Assembly: GCA_023442465.1 (NCBI GenBank) | Contig: JAEZZQ010000030.1 | Coordinates: forward strand, 1-64,000 | DNA from: Bacillota bacterium | Lineage (GTDB): Bacteria; Bacillota; Clostridia; Lachnospirales; Lachnospiraceae | Reading direction: 5' to 3' | Length of the DNA stretch: 64,000 nucleotides | Shown: positions 8,869 to 18,041 of the stretch, piece after piece | How the letters are laid out: each line of letters begins with the position of its first letter | How positions within the stretch are numbered: position 1 is the stretch's first letter | Made by a program: the position numbers and the translations under genes | Notes under the pieces: model-generated | The model's database searches: none | The model's input: only the letters and a program-made list of their open reading frames with translations | What the model was told of the DNA's origin: nothing

Positions 8869-11217
8869 TTACACCGTCACCGTAACCTCTTTGTTCCCGC
8901 TGCCGGCCAGCGCAATAACAGTATCTGCACCATCCTGTGATAAGTCTCCTTCCGAAGCAGAAATTCCTTTCACATTGATAAGTCGTAACGTACAAGGTCC
9001 GGCAGCGGCAATAGATACCTTAACCGCATTCCCGGCCTTAATAGCTTTCATTTTGAAAGCCTCCTTACCCGCCATATCATACACAATACTGGAAGCCTCA
9101 TCCCCTTCTTTCAGCGCATAAATACGGAACTCCGGGTCCTTACCATAATCATAATCCGGCCTTTCGTCAGTATAGCCGAGAGTTACAATAGAATTTTCCT
9201 TCACCATAAGGGGAATGCTCGTATATCCATGGGTTTCCGTAACCCATGCAGGTCCTGTCTTTACTTCTCCCGTAAAGAAATTGGTCCAAGTGCCCTCCGG
9301 CAGATAATATTCCGCAAGGCTTTCGTCATTGAAAATAGGAGCAACTAACAAATTATCTCCCAGCATGTACTGTTTATCCACATAGTGGCAGGTCTTATCC
9401 CGGGTATATTCCAGAACCATACTTCTCATAGTAGGGATTCCGCTGACAGAGGTATCCACAGAGGTTTTGTAAATATAAGGCATAAGCCGTGCTTTCAGCT
9501 TTGTGAAGAATCTTACCACATCCACCGCTTCCTCATCGTATGCCCAAGGCACCCGGTAGGAGGAACTTCCATGGAGACGGCTGTGCGAAGATAGTAATCC
9601 GAAGGCAACCCAGCGTTTATATACGTCGGCGGTAGAGGTGCTTTCGAAGCCTCCGATATCGTGAGCCCAGTATCCGAAGCCGGACATTAACAGAGACAGA
9701 CCGCCTCTTAAACTTTCCTCCATAGACTCGTAATCGGACCAGCAGTCGCCGCCCCAGTGTACCGGGAACTTCTGGCCTCCGGCTGTTGCGGAGCGGGCGA
9801 ACAATACCGCATTTCCCTTGCCTTGTTTTCTTTCAAGCAGTTCGTAAACGCATTTATTGTAGAGGTATGTATAATAATTGTGCATTTTTTTCGGGTCGGA
9901 GTGGTCGTAATATACAACATCCTCGGAAGGGATTCTTTCGCCGAAGTCCGTTTTGAAGCAATCCACTCCCATATCTAACAGTTCTTCCAGTCTGTTCTGG
10001 AACCACTTGTAAGCTGCCGGGTTGGTGAAGTCTACCAGAGCCATTCCGGGCTGCCACATATCCCATTGCCATACCTGACCATTGGTACGCTTAATAAAAT
10101 ATCCTTTTTTTGCTCCTTCATCAAAAAGGCGGGATTCCTGCGCGATGTAGGAGTTGATCCATACGCAGATTTTCAGCCCTTTGTCCTTGATTCGCTTAAG
10201 CATTCCTTCAGGATCAGGGAATACCCTGCTATCCCAGATGAAATCCGACCAGTGGAATTCCTTCATCCAAAAGCAGTCGAAATGGAAGGTGCGCAGAGGA
10301 ATTCCTCTGTCCAGCATTCCGTCCACGAAGCTCATAACCGTTTTCTCATCATAATTGGTAGTAAATGAGGTGGACAGCCACAGACCGAAGGTCCAGGGTG
10401 CCGGTAGAGAGGGCTTGCCGGTTAAGTCCGTATAACGGGTAAGCACTTCTTTCATGGAAGGACCGTTGATGAAGAAGTAATCGAGAACTCCTCCCTCCAC
10501 GGAGAACTCTGTCTTTGTTACCATTTCCGTGCCGACCTCAAAGGATACTTTCTCCGGATGATTCACGAAGACACCGTAGCCTCTGTTGGTCAGAAAGAAA
10601 GGAATATTTTTGTAAGACTGCTCCGTACTCGTGCCGCCGTCGGCATTCCATATGTCTACGCTCTGGCCATTTTTCACAAATGGAGTGAAGCGCTCTCCCA
10701 TGCCGTACACCAGCTCACCTACCGAGAGGGAAAGCATCTGACGGATATAGGTTTCCTCATTGTCTCCCCTATCGTAAGCATCGCCCAGCCAGTTGGTTTT
10801 CATAAGAGCGAGGTCTCTGCCGTTGCCGGAAGTAATGAATTTGCCATCTCTAAGCCAAGTCATAGACCAGTTCTTTTTCGTGATGACAAGGGTGAGAGTG
10901 CCGCTGGCAATGCGGATTTCTTCTTCGCTGTCGACGATAGAGAGAGGAAGTTCATCCGTAAGCGACAATTCGAATGCCGGAGCATCCGTTATCGTTCCCT
11001 TATGGTGATAGGTGCGGACCCTTATAATGTCCGGCGCGGGAGAAGTGATTTCGAGGGTCAGATTGATACCCCCCAGTGTGTCGCCTCTATGTCTGATATG
11101 ATTGGTGGGGGCCAGAAGCGTTACCTTATGATTTTCTAATTTGGTAAAATAAATTTCCTGCGGCGCAAAGCAGGCGCAGCCTTCCTTTTGCAGCCAGCAT
11201 CCATTGCTGAATTTCAT
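8869..11217 (-). CDS. yicI: Alpha-xylosidase, glycoside hydrolase family 31 (YicI type)
   Basis: 782 residues, close to the length of E. coli YicI and with the same signatures. GH31 nucleophile Asp424 lies in CFKTDFGERIP, and acid/base Asp491 in HWGGDCWSDYESM. The FARSATAGGQKFPVHWGGD and GFGYWAHDIGGFES blocks are also conserved. There is no signal peptide, so the enzyme is cytoplasmic. YicI-type enzymes remove alpha-1,6-xylose from the non-reducing end of xyloglucan oligosaccharides or isoprimeverose. The gene is divergent from the YesM-type kinase gene and shares its control region. With GH42, GH29 and GH3 enzymes nearby it completes a xyloglucan exo-hydrolase set. It is preceded by a tandem hairpin repeat in its leader. 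Confidence 0.95.
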   Translation of the reverse strand: MKFSNGCWLQKEGCACFAPQEIYFTKLENHKVTLLAPTNHIRHRGDTLGGINLTLEITSPAPDIIRVRTYHHKGTITDAPAFELSLTDELPLSIVDSEEEIRIASGTLTLVITKKNWSMTWLRDGKFITSGNGRDLALMKTNWLGDAYDRGDNEETYIRQMLSLSVGELVYGMGERFTPFVKNGQSVDIWNADGGTSTEQSYKNIPFFLTNRGYGVFVNHPEKVSFEVGTEMVTKTEFSVEGGVLDYFFINGPSMKEVLTRYTDLTGKPSLPAPWTFGLWLSTSFTTNYDEKTVMSFVDGMLDRGIPLRTFHFDCFWMKEFHWSDFIWDSRVFPDPEGMLKRIKDKGLKICVWINSYIAQESRLFDEGAKKGYFIKRTNGQVWQWDMWQPGMALVDFTNPAAYKWFQNRLEELLDMGVDCFKTDFGERIPSEDVVYYDHSDPKKMHNYYTYLYNKCVYELLERKQGKGNAVLFARSATAGGQKFPVHWGGDCWSDYESMEESLRGGLSLLMSGFGYWAHDIGGFESTSTADVYKRWVAFGLLSSHSRLHGSSSYRVPWAYDEEAVDVVRFFTKLKARLMPYIYKTSVDTSVSGIPTMRSMVLEYTRDKTCHYVDKQYMLGDNLLVAPIFNDESLAEYYLPEGTWTNFFTGEVKTGPAWVTETHGYTSIPLMVKENSIVTLGYTDERPDYDYGKDPEFRIYALKEGDEASSIVYDMAGKEAFKMKAIKAGNAVKVSIAAAGPCTLRLINVKGISASEGDLSQDGADTVIALAGSGNKEVTVTV

Positions 11218-11261
11218 ACCTATGTACCGATCCCTTTCCTAACGAGTTAATGAGTTTCTCG

Positions 11262-11304
11262 ACTCTGACGAGTGTTCTTTACTCTGACGAGTGTTCTTTA
11301 CTCG
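11262..11304. repeat. Tandem short hairpin repeat (copy 1 of family 2)
   Basis: Two adjacent perfect copies of ACTCTGACGAGTGTTCTTT (11262-11280 and 11281-11299) are followed by ACTCG. Each unit forms a GAGT..ACTC stem with a 7-base loop. The same two-unit arrangement recurs between atpE and atpF (29846-29884). Confidence 0.8.
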
Positions 11305-11405
11305 TTTATAATGTTATTTAAAGTACAGTTATTTCTTATTATAAGCAAAATGGATACAGAAAAATACCGTTTTAATTTCATCTTTATTACCGCTATTTTT
11401 GGCTG

Positions 11406-11434
11406 TTTACAAATGAATCGGGTATTTATATACT
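11406..11434 (+). promoter_or_regulatory. Sigma-A promoter for the sensor kinase / transporter operon
   Basis: -35 TTTACA (11406-11411), 17-bp spacer, -10 TATACT (11429-11434). Transcription would begin near 11441, exactly where the structured leader starts. Confidence 0.75.
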
Positions 11435-11442
11435 AAGGGTAG

Positions 11443-11590
11443 AACGCCGTTACTGTTAACACAGTAGCTTAACACTTGCTGTTAAGCGGCGTAAGAACGT
11501 GATGCAAGAGATGATTTCTGCTTCGCGGAGCGAATTTAAATGCAGAAATCATGTGTTACTGAGAACGGAGTGAACAGTAACAGAACGCCG
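11443..11590 (+). other. Structured 5' leader RNA of the sensor kinase gene
   Basis: Three stems follow the promoter. The first is ACGCC..GGCGT (11443-11492) with inner GTTAAC/GTTAAG arms. The second is a perfect 11-bp stem ATGATTTCTGC (11511-11521) / GCAGAAATCAT (11542-11552). The third is GTTACTG..CAGTAAC (11555-11581). AGAACGCCG occurs at both ends (11441 and 11582). No known riboswitch was recognised. The third stem is a dispersed repeat also found at 48009. Confidence 0.55.
11555..11581 (+). repeat. Dispersed 27-bp hairpin repeat (family 3, copy 1)
   Basis: A 27-base palindromic element has outer arms GTTACTG and CAGTAAC. The copy at 48009-48035 differs by a single base. Both copies sit just upstream of a gene start. 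Confidence 0.8.
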
Positions 11591-11621
11591 GAGGAAAAAT
11601 GGGACAGATAGGAGATTTAGG

Positions 11622-13418
11622 ATGAAGATACAGATGTTCGGAGCACTGAAAAAAGCGAATATAAAGAAGCAGCTCTATACCATATATTTTGTTGCAGTTA
11701 TTTTGCCTATAACGTTAATCGGTTCGTTTCTTCTTATCAATACGTACCGATTGCTCACCAACTATCACCGTGATCTGCTGGAGTCCGACAACCTTAGAGT
11801 AAAAAACATACTGTTCGAAATAACCACTCAGGTTTATAACATTTCTGAGGAACTGGCCTTCCGGGAGGACATCAGGGATATTTTGAAGGAGAACTATTTT
11901 TTTAAACGAAGTTTCGTTCATGAGGTGGATGCACTCACTTCTCTGGACAATTACAATACCAACTATGCTGAAATCGATGAAATCGAAATATATGGGGATA
12001 ATCCTACCTTGAACGACTATAAGCAGTTCCGCTATGCGGACGAGGAGATAAGGGCACAGGAGTGGTATCAGCTGGCGGCTAACCAGTCCAGCGTATTTTG
12101 GATGCCGATGACGGACACCGATAAGTACGGGAATGAGTATTGGAATCTCTGTCTGGTCAGAAAGATTCCGATAATCAATTCCAAATATAACGCCGTATTG
12201 GTTATCAAGCTGTCCGATAATTATCTTAAGACGAGAATCGGAAGCAAGGAATATGCTACTATGGTTTCTATCAACGACGGGCCGGTCTTTTTCAGCTCGG
12301 AAAGGGAAGCATACGGAAAGGCGCAGGAAGTTTACATCGATTATGAAAATAATTATTACCGGTATGTAGGAAATATTAAGCTGAAGGATGAGGTATGCTT
12401 CGTGGACGTATCTACGCTGCCGCTGTATCAGTCGGATTCCAAAATATATATAAGCACTATGAGCGGGCAGGCTTATACCAATATAAGAAGTATTATCTAT
12501 ATCTGCCTTGCTATCATTGTATTTGCCATTTTGATTACAGGCATTATTATACATTTTTTTACGACCTATTTCACTTCCCGTGTGCTCACACTAAGACATG
12601 CGATGCATCAAGCCAGCAATGAGGACTACGAGATTACTGATTCGGTAAACGGGCAGGATGAGCTGTCGGAGGCATTTTCCGACTTAGAGGTCATGGTGCA
12701 GAAGATTAAACGCAAAGATGCAGAGATGTACGAGGCCAGCATTAAGGAGAAGGAGCTGGTAAATGAGCAGCAGGAGATGGAATTCAAGATGCTGGCCAGT
12801 CAGATCAATCCGCACTTTCTTTATAATACGCTGGAGACCATCCGGATGAAGGCTTTTACAGCAGGAGACCTCGAGGCAGCTACATCCATAAAGCTGCTTG
12901 GAAAATCCATGCGCTACGTATTGGAAAATACCGGCACCTCCTTCACTACGCTGACGAAGGAAATCGAGCACGTGATGACCTACCTGACCATACAGAAAAT
13001 GCGCTTTGGTGATAAATTTGAAAGCATTTTCCGTATTGCGGATGACGTGCAGACAAAGGGGCTGTATATATTGCCGCTTCTTCTGCAGCCAATCGTGGAA
13101 AATGCCCTTTTGCACGGACTGGAGGAGAAGGAATCAGGCGGGGAAATCACGGTCGCCGTTTATAAGAATGAGGAGCTTCTTTTTATCGATGTGGAGGATA
13201 ATGGAAGAGGAATGTCGGAGTCGGAGCTGGCCGCCCTTCGTAAGAACGTGGAGATCAAAGATGTGAGCAGAAACAAGAGTATCGGCTTATATAATATCAA
13301 TCAGAGAATCAAGCTCTGCTATGGAAAAAACAGAGGAATCCGCATCAATTCTGAGCTGAATAAGGGGACAACCGTGCGGATCATACTGCCTTTGGAAAAG
13401 ATGAAAAATTTAAGGTAA
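11622..13418 (+). CDS. Sensor histidine kinase, YesM family
   Basis: 598 residues. TM1 (LYTIYFVAVILPITLIGSFLLI) and TM2 (IIYICLAIIVFAILITGIIIHFF) flank an extracellular sensor of about 260 residues. A HAMP linker, a coiled coil and a His_kinase domain follow, with the phospho-acceptor His398 in QINPHFLYNTLETIR. The HATPase_c domain has N (QPIVENALLHG) and G (DNGRGMS, SIGLYNINQRI) boxes. YesM-type kinases sense extracellular sugars or loaded binding proteins and phosphorylate YesN-type regulators. The likely partner is the regulator at 18669-20246, on the other side of the transporter genes. AGGAG precedes the start. The gene is read divergently from the alpha-xylosidase gene. Confidence 0.94.
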   Translation: MKIQMFGALKKANIKKQLYTIYFVAVILPITLIGSFLLINTYRLLTNYHRDLLESDNLRVKNILFEITTQVYNISEELAFREDIRDILKENYFFKRSFVHEVDALTSLDNYNTNYAEIDEIEIYGDNPTLNDYKQFRYADEEIRAQEWYQLAANQSSVFWMPMTDTDKYGNEYWNLCLVRKIPIINSKYNAVLVIKLSDNYLKTRIGSKEYATMVSINDGPVFFSSEREAYGKAQEVYIDYENNYYRYVGNIKLKDEVCFVDVSTLPLYQSDSKIYISTMSGQAYTNIRSIIYICLAIIVFAILITGIIIHFFTTYFTSRVLTLRHAMHQASNEDYEITDSVNGQDELSEAFSDLEVMVQKIKRKDAEMYEASIKEKELVNEQQEMEFKMLASQINPHFLYNTLETIRMKAFTAGDLEAATSIKLLGKSMRYVLENTGTSFTTLTKEIEHVMTYLTIQKMRFGDKFESIFRIADDVQTKGLYILPLLLQPIVENALLHGLEEKESGGEITVAVYKNEELLFIDVEDNGRGMSESELAALRKNVEIKDVSRNKSIGLYNINQRIKLCYGKNRGIRINSELNKGTTVRIILPLEKMKNLR

Positions 13419-13468
13419 TTTTAATCCAGTATTTACGGTATTTTTATTTTTCCTAATTTTTTATAATG

Positions 13469-13510
13469 AATACATCATCGAACAGAACTGTTCTTTGATG
13501 TATTTTTTAT
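13469..13510 (+). terminator. Terminator after the sensor kinase gene
   Basis: AATACATCA (13469-13477) pairs with TGATGTATT (13496-13504). An inner GAACAG/CTGTTC stem continues the hairpin and a T-run follows. It may limit read-through into the permease genes. Confidence 0.85.
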
Positions 13511-13511
13511 G

Positions 13512-13582
13512 TAATAGGAAAGTGCTCCTATTAATGAAAGATAGATGCGCAGCTACGCGCGCGGAACACACTTTTGTTCTAT
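13512..13582. repeat. Dispersed repeat family 1, copy D (short form)
   Basis: A palindrome TAGGAAAGTGCTCCTA is followed by GATAGATGCGCAGCTACGCG, CGCGGAACA and CACTTTTGTTCT. Compared with the copy at 63540 it has lost the interior (AAAGCTGTGCTG..TGAAG) while keeping both ends. The loss lies between two CA dinucleotides. Confidence 0.7.
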
Positions 13583-13612
13583 CATAAAGAATCCAGAAAG
13601 GAATGAAATTAA

Positions 13613-15064
13613 ATGAGAGGAAGTAAAACATCAAGAGAACTGATGGGAGATAAACTCTTTTATGTGATAAGGATTGCCGTTTTACTGGCGGTAATATTTC
13701 TGTTCGTACCGGGCCTTAATCCGGCCAAGGTAAGTGGTTTGATCAACAGAAACCTTTCGCTGTTTACATCGGGCATCTCTTATTCTGCGCTGACAGAGGA
13801 CTTCGGAAGGGCAATAAAGAAGGGGTGGGTCCAGGAATCTACTCTGCAGCTTCTTTATATTTCGGCGATGTCCATATGTATCGGCGCTGCAGCGATGGGA
13901 GCGGGTGGCTGCATGACTCTCGGCAATCTGAAGTTCAAGAGGCTGAGCGCATTGATTGCAACGATCGGAGGAGTATTGGAGCTGGCAGGACTGGCGGGAG
14001 TCTTTATTTCTTACGAACAGATTTCGATGACTACCAATGTGAAAAAGGTGGAGCCTCAGTTCCAAGACAGTTTCTGGATCATACTTACTGTAGCCGCAAT
14101 AGTGCTGATAGCCGCCCTGATAGAGCTCATTCTTTTACCAAAGGCGGCAAAGGGAGATAAATATATAATAGAGGCAAAATACCAGCTTTTTCTCATGTTC
14201 ATGCCGTTTATTGCGTTGATTGCGGTATTCTCCTATCTCCCTTTACTTGGATGGAGATATGCTTTCTTCGATTACAAGGTAGGCGATACCCTGAGCATGA
14301 AGAACTATGTCGGCTTTAAATGGTTCAGGGAGCTTTTGAACAATCCGGCTACGGTAAGGGATATCGTCAGAGTGATCAAGAACACTTTAGCGATGAGCGG
14401 TCTTGGCATAGCCACAAGCTGGCTGCCTATGGCCTTCGCCATTTTTTTATCGGAAATAAAGAATGTTAAATACAGAAGATTCGTTCAGGTATTTACTACC
14501 ATACCTAACTTCATAAGCTGGGTTTTGGTATATGCGATTGCCTTTTGTATTTTTTCTACGGATGGCTTTGTCAGCAGCTTGTTCGTCAATATGGGAATAT
14601 GGGATCAGGGGGTGAACCTACTGATGAGCGGAGAACATACATGGTTGAAGATGCTCGGCTGGGGCCTTTGGAAGGGCGTGGGCTGGAGCGCCATCATATA
14701 CATAGCGGCAATCTCCGGTATCGACCAGCAGCTCTACGAAGCGGCTACGGTGGACGGAGCGGGACGATTCCAGAGAATGTGGCATATCACAGTGCCGGGC
14801 CTGATTCCTACCTTCTGCGTACTGCTTCTTATGGCCGTGGCAAATATTTTGAGCAACGGCATGGACCAGTATCTGGTATTTAAAAATGCGACAAATGTAA
14901 ACGATATCATGGTATTGGATTTATACGTTTATATGCTTGGTATCGGAAAGGGCTCCATTCCGCTGACTACGGTAATCGGTATGGTGAAATCCATTGTCAG
15001 CGTTACTCTGTTGTTTGCGGCCAACGGAATTTCTAAGCTGATTCGCGGCGAAAGTATCGTATAG
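13613..15064 (+). CDS. Carbohydrate ABC transporter permease (MalF/LplB-like) with N-terminal membrane extension
   Basis: 483 residues, against about 300 for the usual family member. The C-terminal 300 residues are a standard six-helix permease with the EAA loop YEAATVDGAGRFQRMWHITVPG, which docks on an ATPase. The first roughly 185 residues add four extra hydrophobic segments (about 15-35, 82-104, 112-134, 155-176) with no recognised domain. The start at 13613 follows GAAAGGA. It is followed 11 bases later by the second permease gene, then the binding protein gene. As usual for this transporter class no ATPase is encoded here; a shared MsmX-type ATPase elsewhere is expected. Probable cargo is xyloglucan oligosaccharide (inference from neighbours). 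Confidence 0.92.
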   Translation: MRGSKTSRELMGDKLFYVIRIAVLLAVIFLFVPGLNPAKVSGLINRNLSLFTSGISYSALTEDFGRAIKKGWVQESTLQLLYISAMSICIGAAAMGAGGCMTLGNLKFKRLSALIATIGGVLELAGLAGVFISYEQISMTTNVKKVEPQFQDSFWIILTVAAIVLIAALIELILLPKAAKGDKYIIEAKYQLFLMFMPFIALIAVFSYLPLLGWRYAFFDYKVGDTLSMKNYVGFKWFRELLNNPATVRDIVRVIKNTLAMSGLGIATSWLPMAFAIFLSEIKNVKYRRFVQVFTTIPNFISWVLVYAIAFCIFSTDGFVSSLFVNMGIWDQGVNLLMSGEHTWLKMLGWGLWKGVGWSAIIYIAAISGIDQQLYEAATVDGAGRFQRMWHITVPGLIPTFCVLLLMAVANILSNGMDQYLVFKNATNVNDIMVLDLYVYMLGIGKGSIPLTTVIGMVKSIVSVTLLFAANGISKLIRGESIV

Positions 15065-15075
15065 GAGGTGAGGAC

Positions 15076-16041
15076 ATGGCAAAAACAGCACAGGAAAGAG
15101 CAGACTTAAAGGCGGAGAAAAGATACGAGAAGATGCATAAACGCAGCTTTCATCTGAAACCGGGAGATATTATTTTCAATGTACTCAACTACTTTGTATT
15201 CGGATTATTCGCCCTGGCATGTACGTTTCCGTTTTACTACATATTTATCAATACGATAAGCGATAATGACCTCGTAATCAAAGGAGTGATCAACTTCATT
15301 CCCAGAGGCTTGCATCTTGGCAACTATATGGCGTTGATCAACGTGAGCGATTTGTCCAATGCGTTTATCGTATCGATAGGAAGAACCCTGATTGGTACGA
15401 CACTTATGGTTGCAGCTTCCGGTTTTGTCGGCTATCTGGTAACGAAGCAGGAGATGTGGGGGCGGAGGTTCTGGTACCGTTTTCTCATTATTACTATGTA
15501 TTTCAATGCCGGTTTGATTCCGTGGTTCTTAAATATGCAGATGTTAGGGCTGACCAATACGTTTCTGGCATACATCATCCCGGGGATCGTAGTGCCCTAC
15601 AACATCATATTGGTTAAGACCTATATAGAATCTATTCCGGCTGAGCTGGAAGAAAGTGCGGCAATAGACGGCGCCAGCTATATGACCATATTCCGTAAGA
15701 TCATATGGCCCTTAAGCAAACCGATTCTGGCTACCATCGCCATCTTCGGAGCGGTGGGGCATTGGAATTCCTTTACGGATTCACTGATCTTGATGCAGTC
15801 TGCACCTACCCTGTATACCTTGCAGCACCGGCTTTACATTTATCTGAATACTGCATCCAACCTAAAGGCATTAATGGAATCCGGCGGTCAGATCAGCGAT
15901 GCGGCACTCAAGTCAGCAATGAGCGGCAAGGTCATAAAATATACCATTTCCATGGTAACTGTTATTCCTATCCTGTGCATTTACCCGTTCATGCAGCGTT
16001 ACTTTGAAAAAGGTATCATGCTCGGGGCGGTAAAGGGTTAG
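15076..16041 (+). CDS. Carbohydrate ABC transporter permease (MalG/YtcP-like)
   Basis: 321 residues with six membrane segments. The EAA loop ELEESAAIDGASYMTIFRKIIWPLSKP lies at about residues 194-220. The C-terminus RYFEKGIMLGAVKG is typical of the YtcP/LplC group. GGAGGTGAGGAC precedes the ATG. It pairs with the permease upstream and the binding lipoprotein downstream to form one importer. Confidence 0.94.
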   Translation: MAKTAQERADLKAEKRYEKMHKRSFHLKPGDIIFNVLNYFVFGLFALACTFPFYYIFINTISDNDLVIKGVINFIPRGLHLGNYMALINVSDLSNAFIVSIGRTLIGTTLMVAASGFVGYLVTKQEMWGRRFWYRFLIITMYFNAGLIPWFLNMQMLGLTNTFLAYIIPGIVVPYNIILVKTYIESIPAELEESAAIDGASYMTIFRKIIWPLSKPILATIAIFGAVGHWNSFTDSLILMQSAPTLYTLQHRLYIYLNTASNLKALMESGGQISDAALKSAMSGKVIKYTISMVTVIPILCIYPFMQRYFEKGIMLGAVKG

Positions 16042-16069
16042 GGAAATAGAGAGAAGGTAAAAAGGTATC

Positions 16070-16088
16070 AACCGTAAATATTACGGTT
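16070..16088 (+). other. Intercistronic stem-loop before the binding-protein gene
   Basis: AACCGTAA / TTACGGTT form an 8-bp stem with a 3-base loop, between the permease and the solute-binding protein genes. Such hairpins often protect the 3' mRNA segment, so that more binding protein than permease is made (inference). Confidence 0.5.
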
Positions 16089-16120
16089 TCAATACACAAA
16101 TAAAAGGAGGAAGAAAAAGG

Positions 16121-17914
16121 ATGAAAGCAAAAAGAATTACAGCATTGCTTATGGCAGCAGTAATGACTGCTTCTCTGGCAGCCTGCGGCGGCACCGGCAC
16201 CACAGCGGCGACGGCTGAGCCTGCGGATGAAGTGGCGAATGAGGAAACAACCAAAACAGATGACGCGGCGGGGGGAGCAGCGGATACAGAGGCAACCGAT
16301 TATGATGCCATGCTGGAGGATATTATTCCCGAGGAAACGGTAATATTAGACGTATTTGATCAGCTTGCAAACTATTCCGGCGAGCAGATCGGATGGTTCG
16401 GTCAGGTTATGCTTGAGAAATTCAATATCAAGCTGAACATCATTCCCGATCCAGACGGAGTATATGAGACCCGTATGGAATCCGGTAATCTGGGGGATAT
16501 CGTAATCTGGGGACAGGACGGAGATGAATATCTTCAGGCAGTGAATAAAGGAATGCTCTTTGACTGGAACGAAGATGATATTCTGTCTGATTACGGCCCG
16601 TATATCAAGGAAAATATGCCTTATGCTCTTGACAAAAACACCAACCTTTCCGGCGGAACTACTTATGGTTTTGGTCATGACGTAGCAGTAGACCCTACGG
16701 CTCGTCAGGATTTCATGTATACATGGGATTTACGCTGGGATCTTTACAAGGAATTAGGCTATCCTGAAATCAAGAATCTGGACGACATGGTTAATGTTCT
16801 CGCTCAGATGAAGGAAATCTGTCCTAAAGACGATAATGGAAAGACCACATATGGCGTAGCTTTGTTCGATGACTGGGACGGCGATATGGTAATGTATGTT
16901 AAGTCCCTCGTTACTGCGTACTACGGTTACGATGAATTCGGCTTCGGCTTCTACGATCCGGTAGGACAGAAATACATTCCCGTTTTGGAAAAAGACGGTC
17001 CTTACATGGATGCTTTGAAGTTCTACAATACTCTGTATCGTCAGGGTCTGTTAGATCCCGACTCTCAGACACAGAAATATGATGGTATGCAGGCGGACTA
17101 TCAGAACGGTACTGCATTCCTCAATATCTTTAACTTCCTGGGTTCTTCCTTCTACAATTCGGAAGGCCATGCGGCAGACGGAAAAGCAATGTTCCCTTGC
17201 CCGCCTTCAGAAGCAACGCCTATCTGCTATGGACAGAACGTATACGGTTCTAATAGAATCTGGTCCATCGGCGCGAAAACGGAATATCCGGAACTTTGCA
17301 TGGCGATCATCAACTGGCTGGCAACTCCGGAAGGCCGTATGACAGCAGAATATGGTCCAAAGGACGTATGCTGGTACTACGATGAGAACGGTAAGATACA
17401 GTTTACCGACCTCGGACGTGCGGCTAAGATGGATATTAAGACAGAAATGACCGACGGATATTCAGGCTCCTTCGATGACGGCGGTTTCAAGATGAACAAC
17501 AGCACATGGGGTATCGATGCGGCAAACCCGGATTCCAATGGCGAAACTTATAACTACAGAAAATGGGAAAGCTTTGTAGCAGAGCCTCAGTCTGACATTG
17601 AAGCGGATTGGAGAGATCATGCCGGCGCTAAGACTCCGGATGAATATATGGGAACGACCAACTTCAAACTGTCCTTGGGAACAACTTATTCTACATCTCC
17701 TAAGTCCGATGAACTCACGGTTCTTTGGAATCAGGTAAAAGAATGTATTAAGATGGAATCATGGAAAGCGATTTATGCAAAATCCGATGATGAATTCAAT
17801 GGAATCATCGACAACATGATTACTCAGGCAAAAGACTATGGCTATGATCAGTGCGTTGAGTTCCAGCAGAACGAAGCGACCTTGAGAAAAGCTGCTGAAG
17901 ACGCTGTAAAATAA
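16121..17914 (+). CDS. Extracellular solute-binding lipoprotein of the sugar transporter (SBP1)
   Basis: 597 residues. The lipoprotein signal peptide has lipobox LAAC (Cys22). A Thr/Ala/Asp/Glu-rich linker follows, then a family-1-like binding protein of the large type associated with YtcP/LplB permeases. It shares blocks such as DVFD..ANY..GWF, GNLGD and RWDLYKELGYPEI with the second binding protein at 20417, so the two are paralogues. The start has AAAGGAGGAAG upstream. It sits on the outer face of the membrane and delivers oligosaccharide to the two permeases upstream. Confidence 0.94.
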   Translation: MKAKRITALLMAAVMTASLAACGGTGTTAATAEPADEVANEETTKTDDAAGGAADTEATDYDAMLEDIIPEETVILDVFDQLANYSGEQIGWFGQVMLEKFNIKLNIIPDPDGVYETRMESGNLGDIVIWGQDGDEYLQAVNKGMLFDWNEDDILSDYGPYIKENMPYALDKNTNLSGGTTYGFGHDVAVDPTARQDFMYTWDLRWDLYKELGYPEIKNLDDMVNVLAQMKEICPKDDNGKTTYGVALFDDWDGDMVMYVKSLVTAYYGYDEFGFGFYDPVGQKYIPVLEKDGPYMDALKFYNTLYRQGLLDPDSQTQKYDGMQADYQNGTAFLNIFNFLGSSFYNSEGHAADGKAMFPCPPSEATPICYGQNVYGSNRIWSIGAKTEYPELCMAIINWLATPEGRMTAEYGPKDVCWYYDENGKIQFTDLGRAAKMDIKTEMTDGYSGSFDDGGFKMNNSTWGIDAANPDSNGETYNYRKWESFVAEPQSDIEADWRDHAGAKTPDEYMGTTNFKLSLGTTYSTSPKSDELTVLWNQVKECIKMESWKAIYAKSDDEFNGIIDNMITQAKDYGYDQCVEFQQNEATLRKAAEDAVK

Positions 17915-17980
17915 TAGCGCAGGAAGCAGTTGAAGCAGTAGTAAACAAGTATATAATAATAGGTGATAATGTGTGACGGG

Positions 17981-18019
17981 ATTCTAGGGCTCCAAATGCG
18001 GGGCCTTAGAATTTCTAGT
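17981..18019 (+). terminator. Partial terminator between SBP1 and the YesL-like gene
   Basis: ATTCTA..GGGC and GCC..TAGAAT arms (17981-18013) form an imperfect hairpin with a short T-stretch after it. It may reduce transcription into the following gene. Confidence 0.5.
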
Positions 18020-18041
18020 TTGAAAGGAATGTGGTGGAACG

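Noticed and set aside
11262..11304. Tandem 19-bp repeats as a possible CRISPR array
   Set aside because: There are only two directly adjacent units without spacers and no cas genes.
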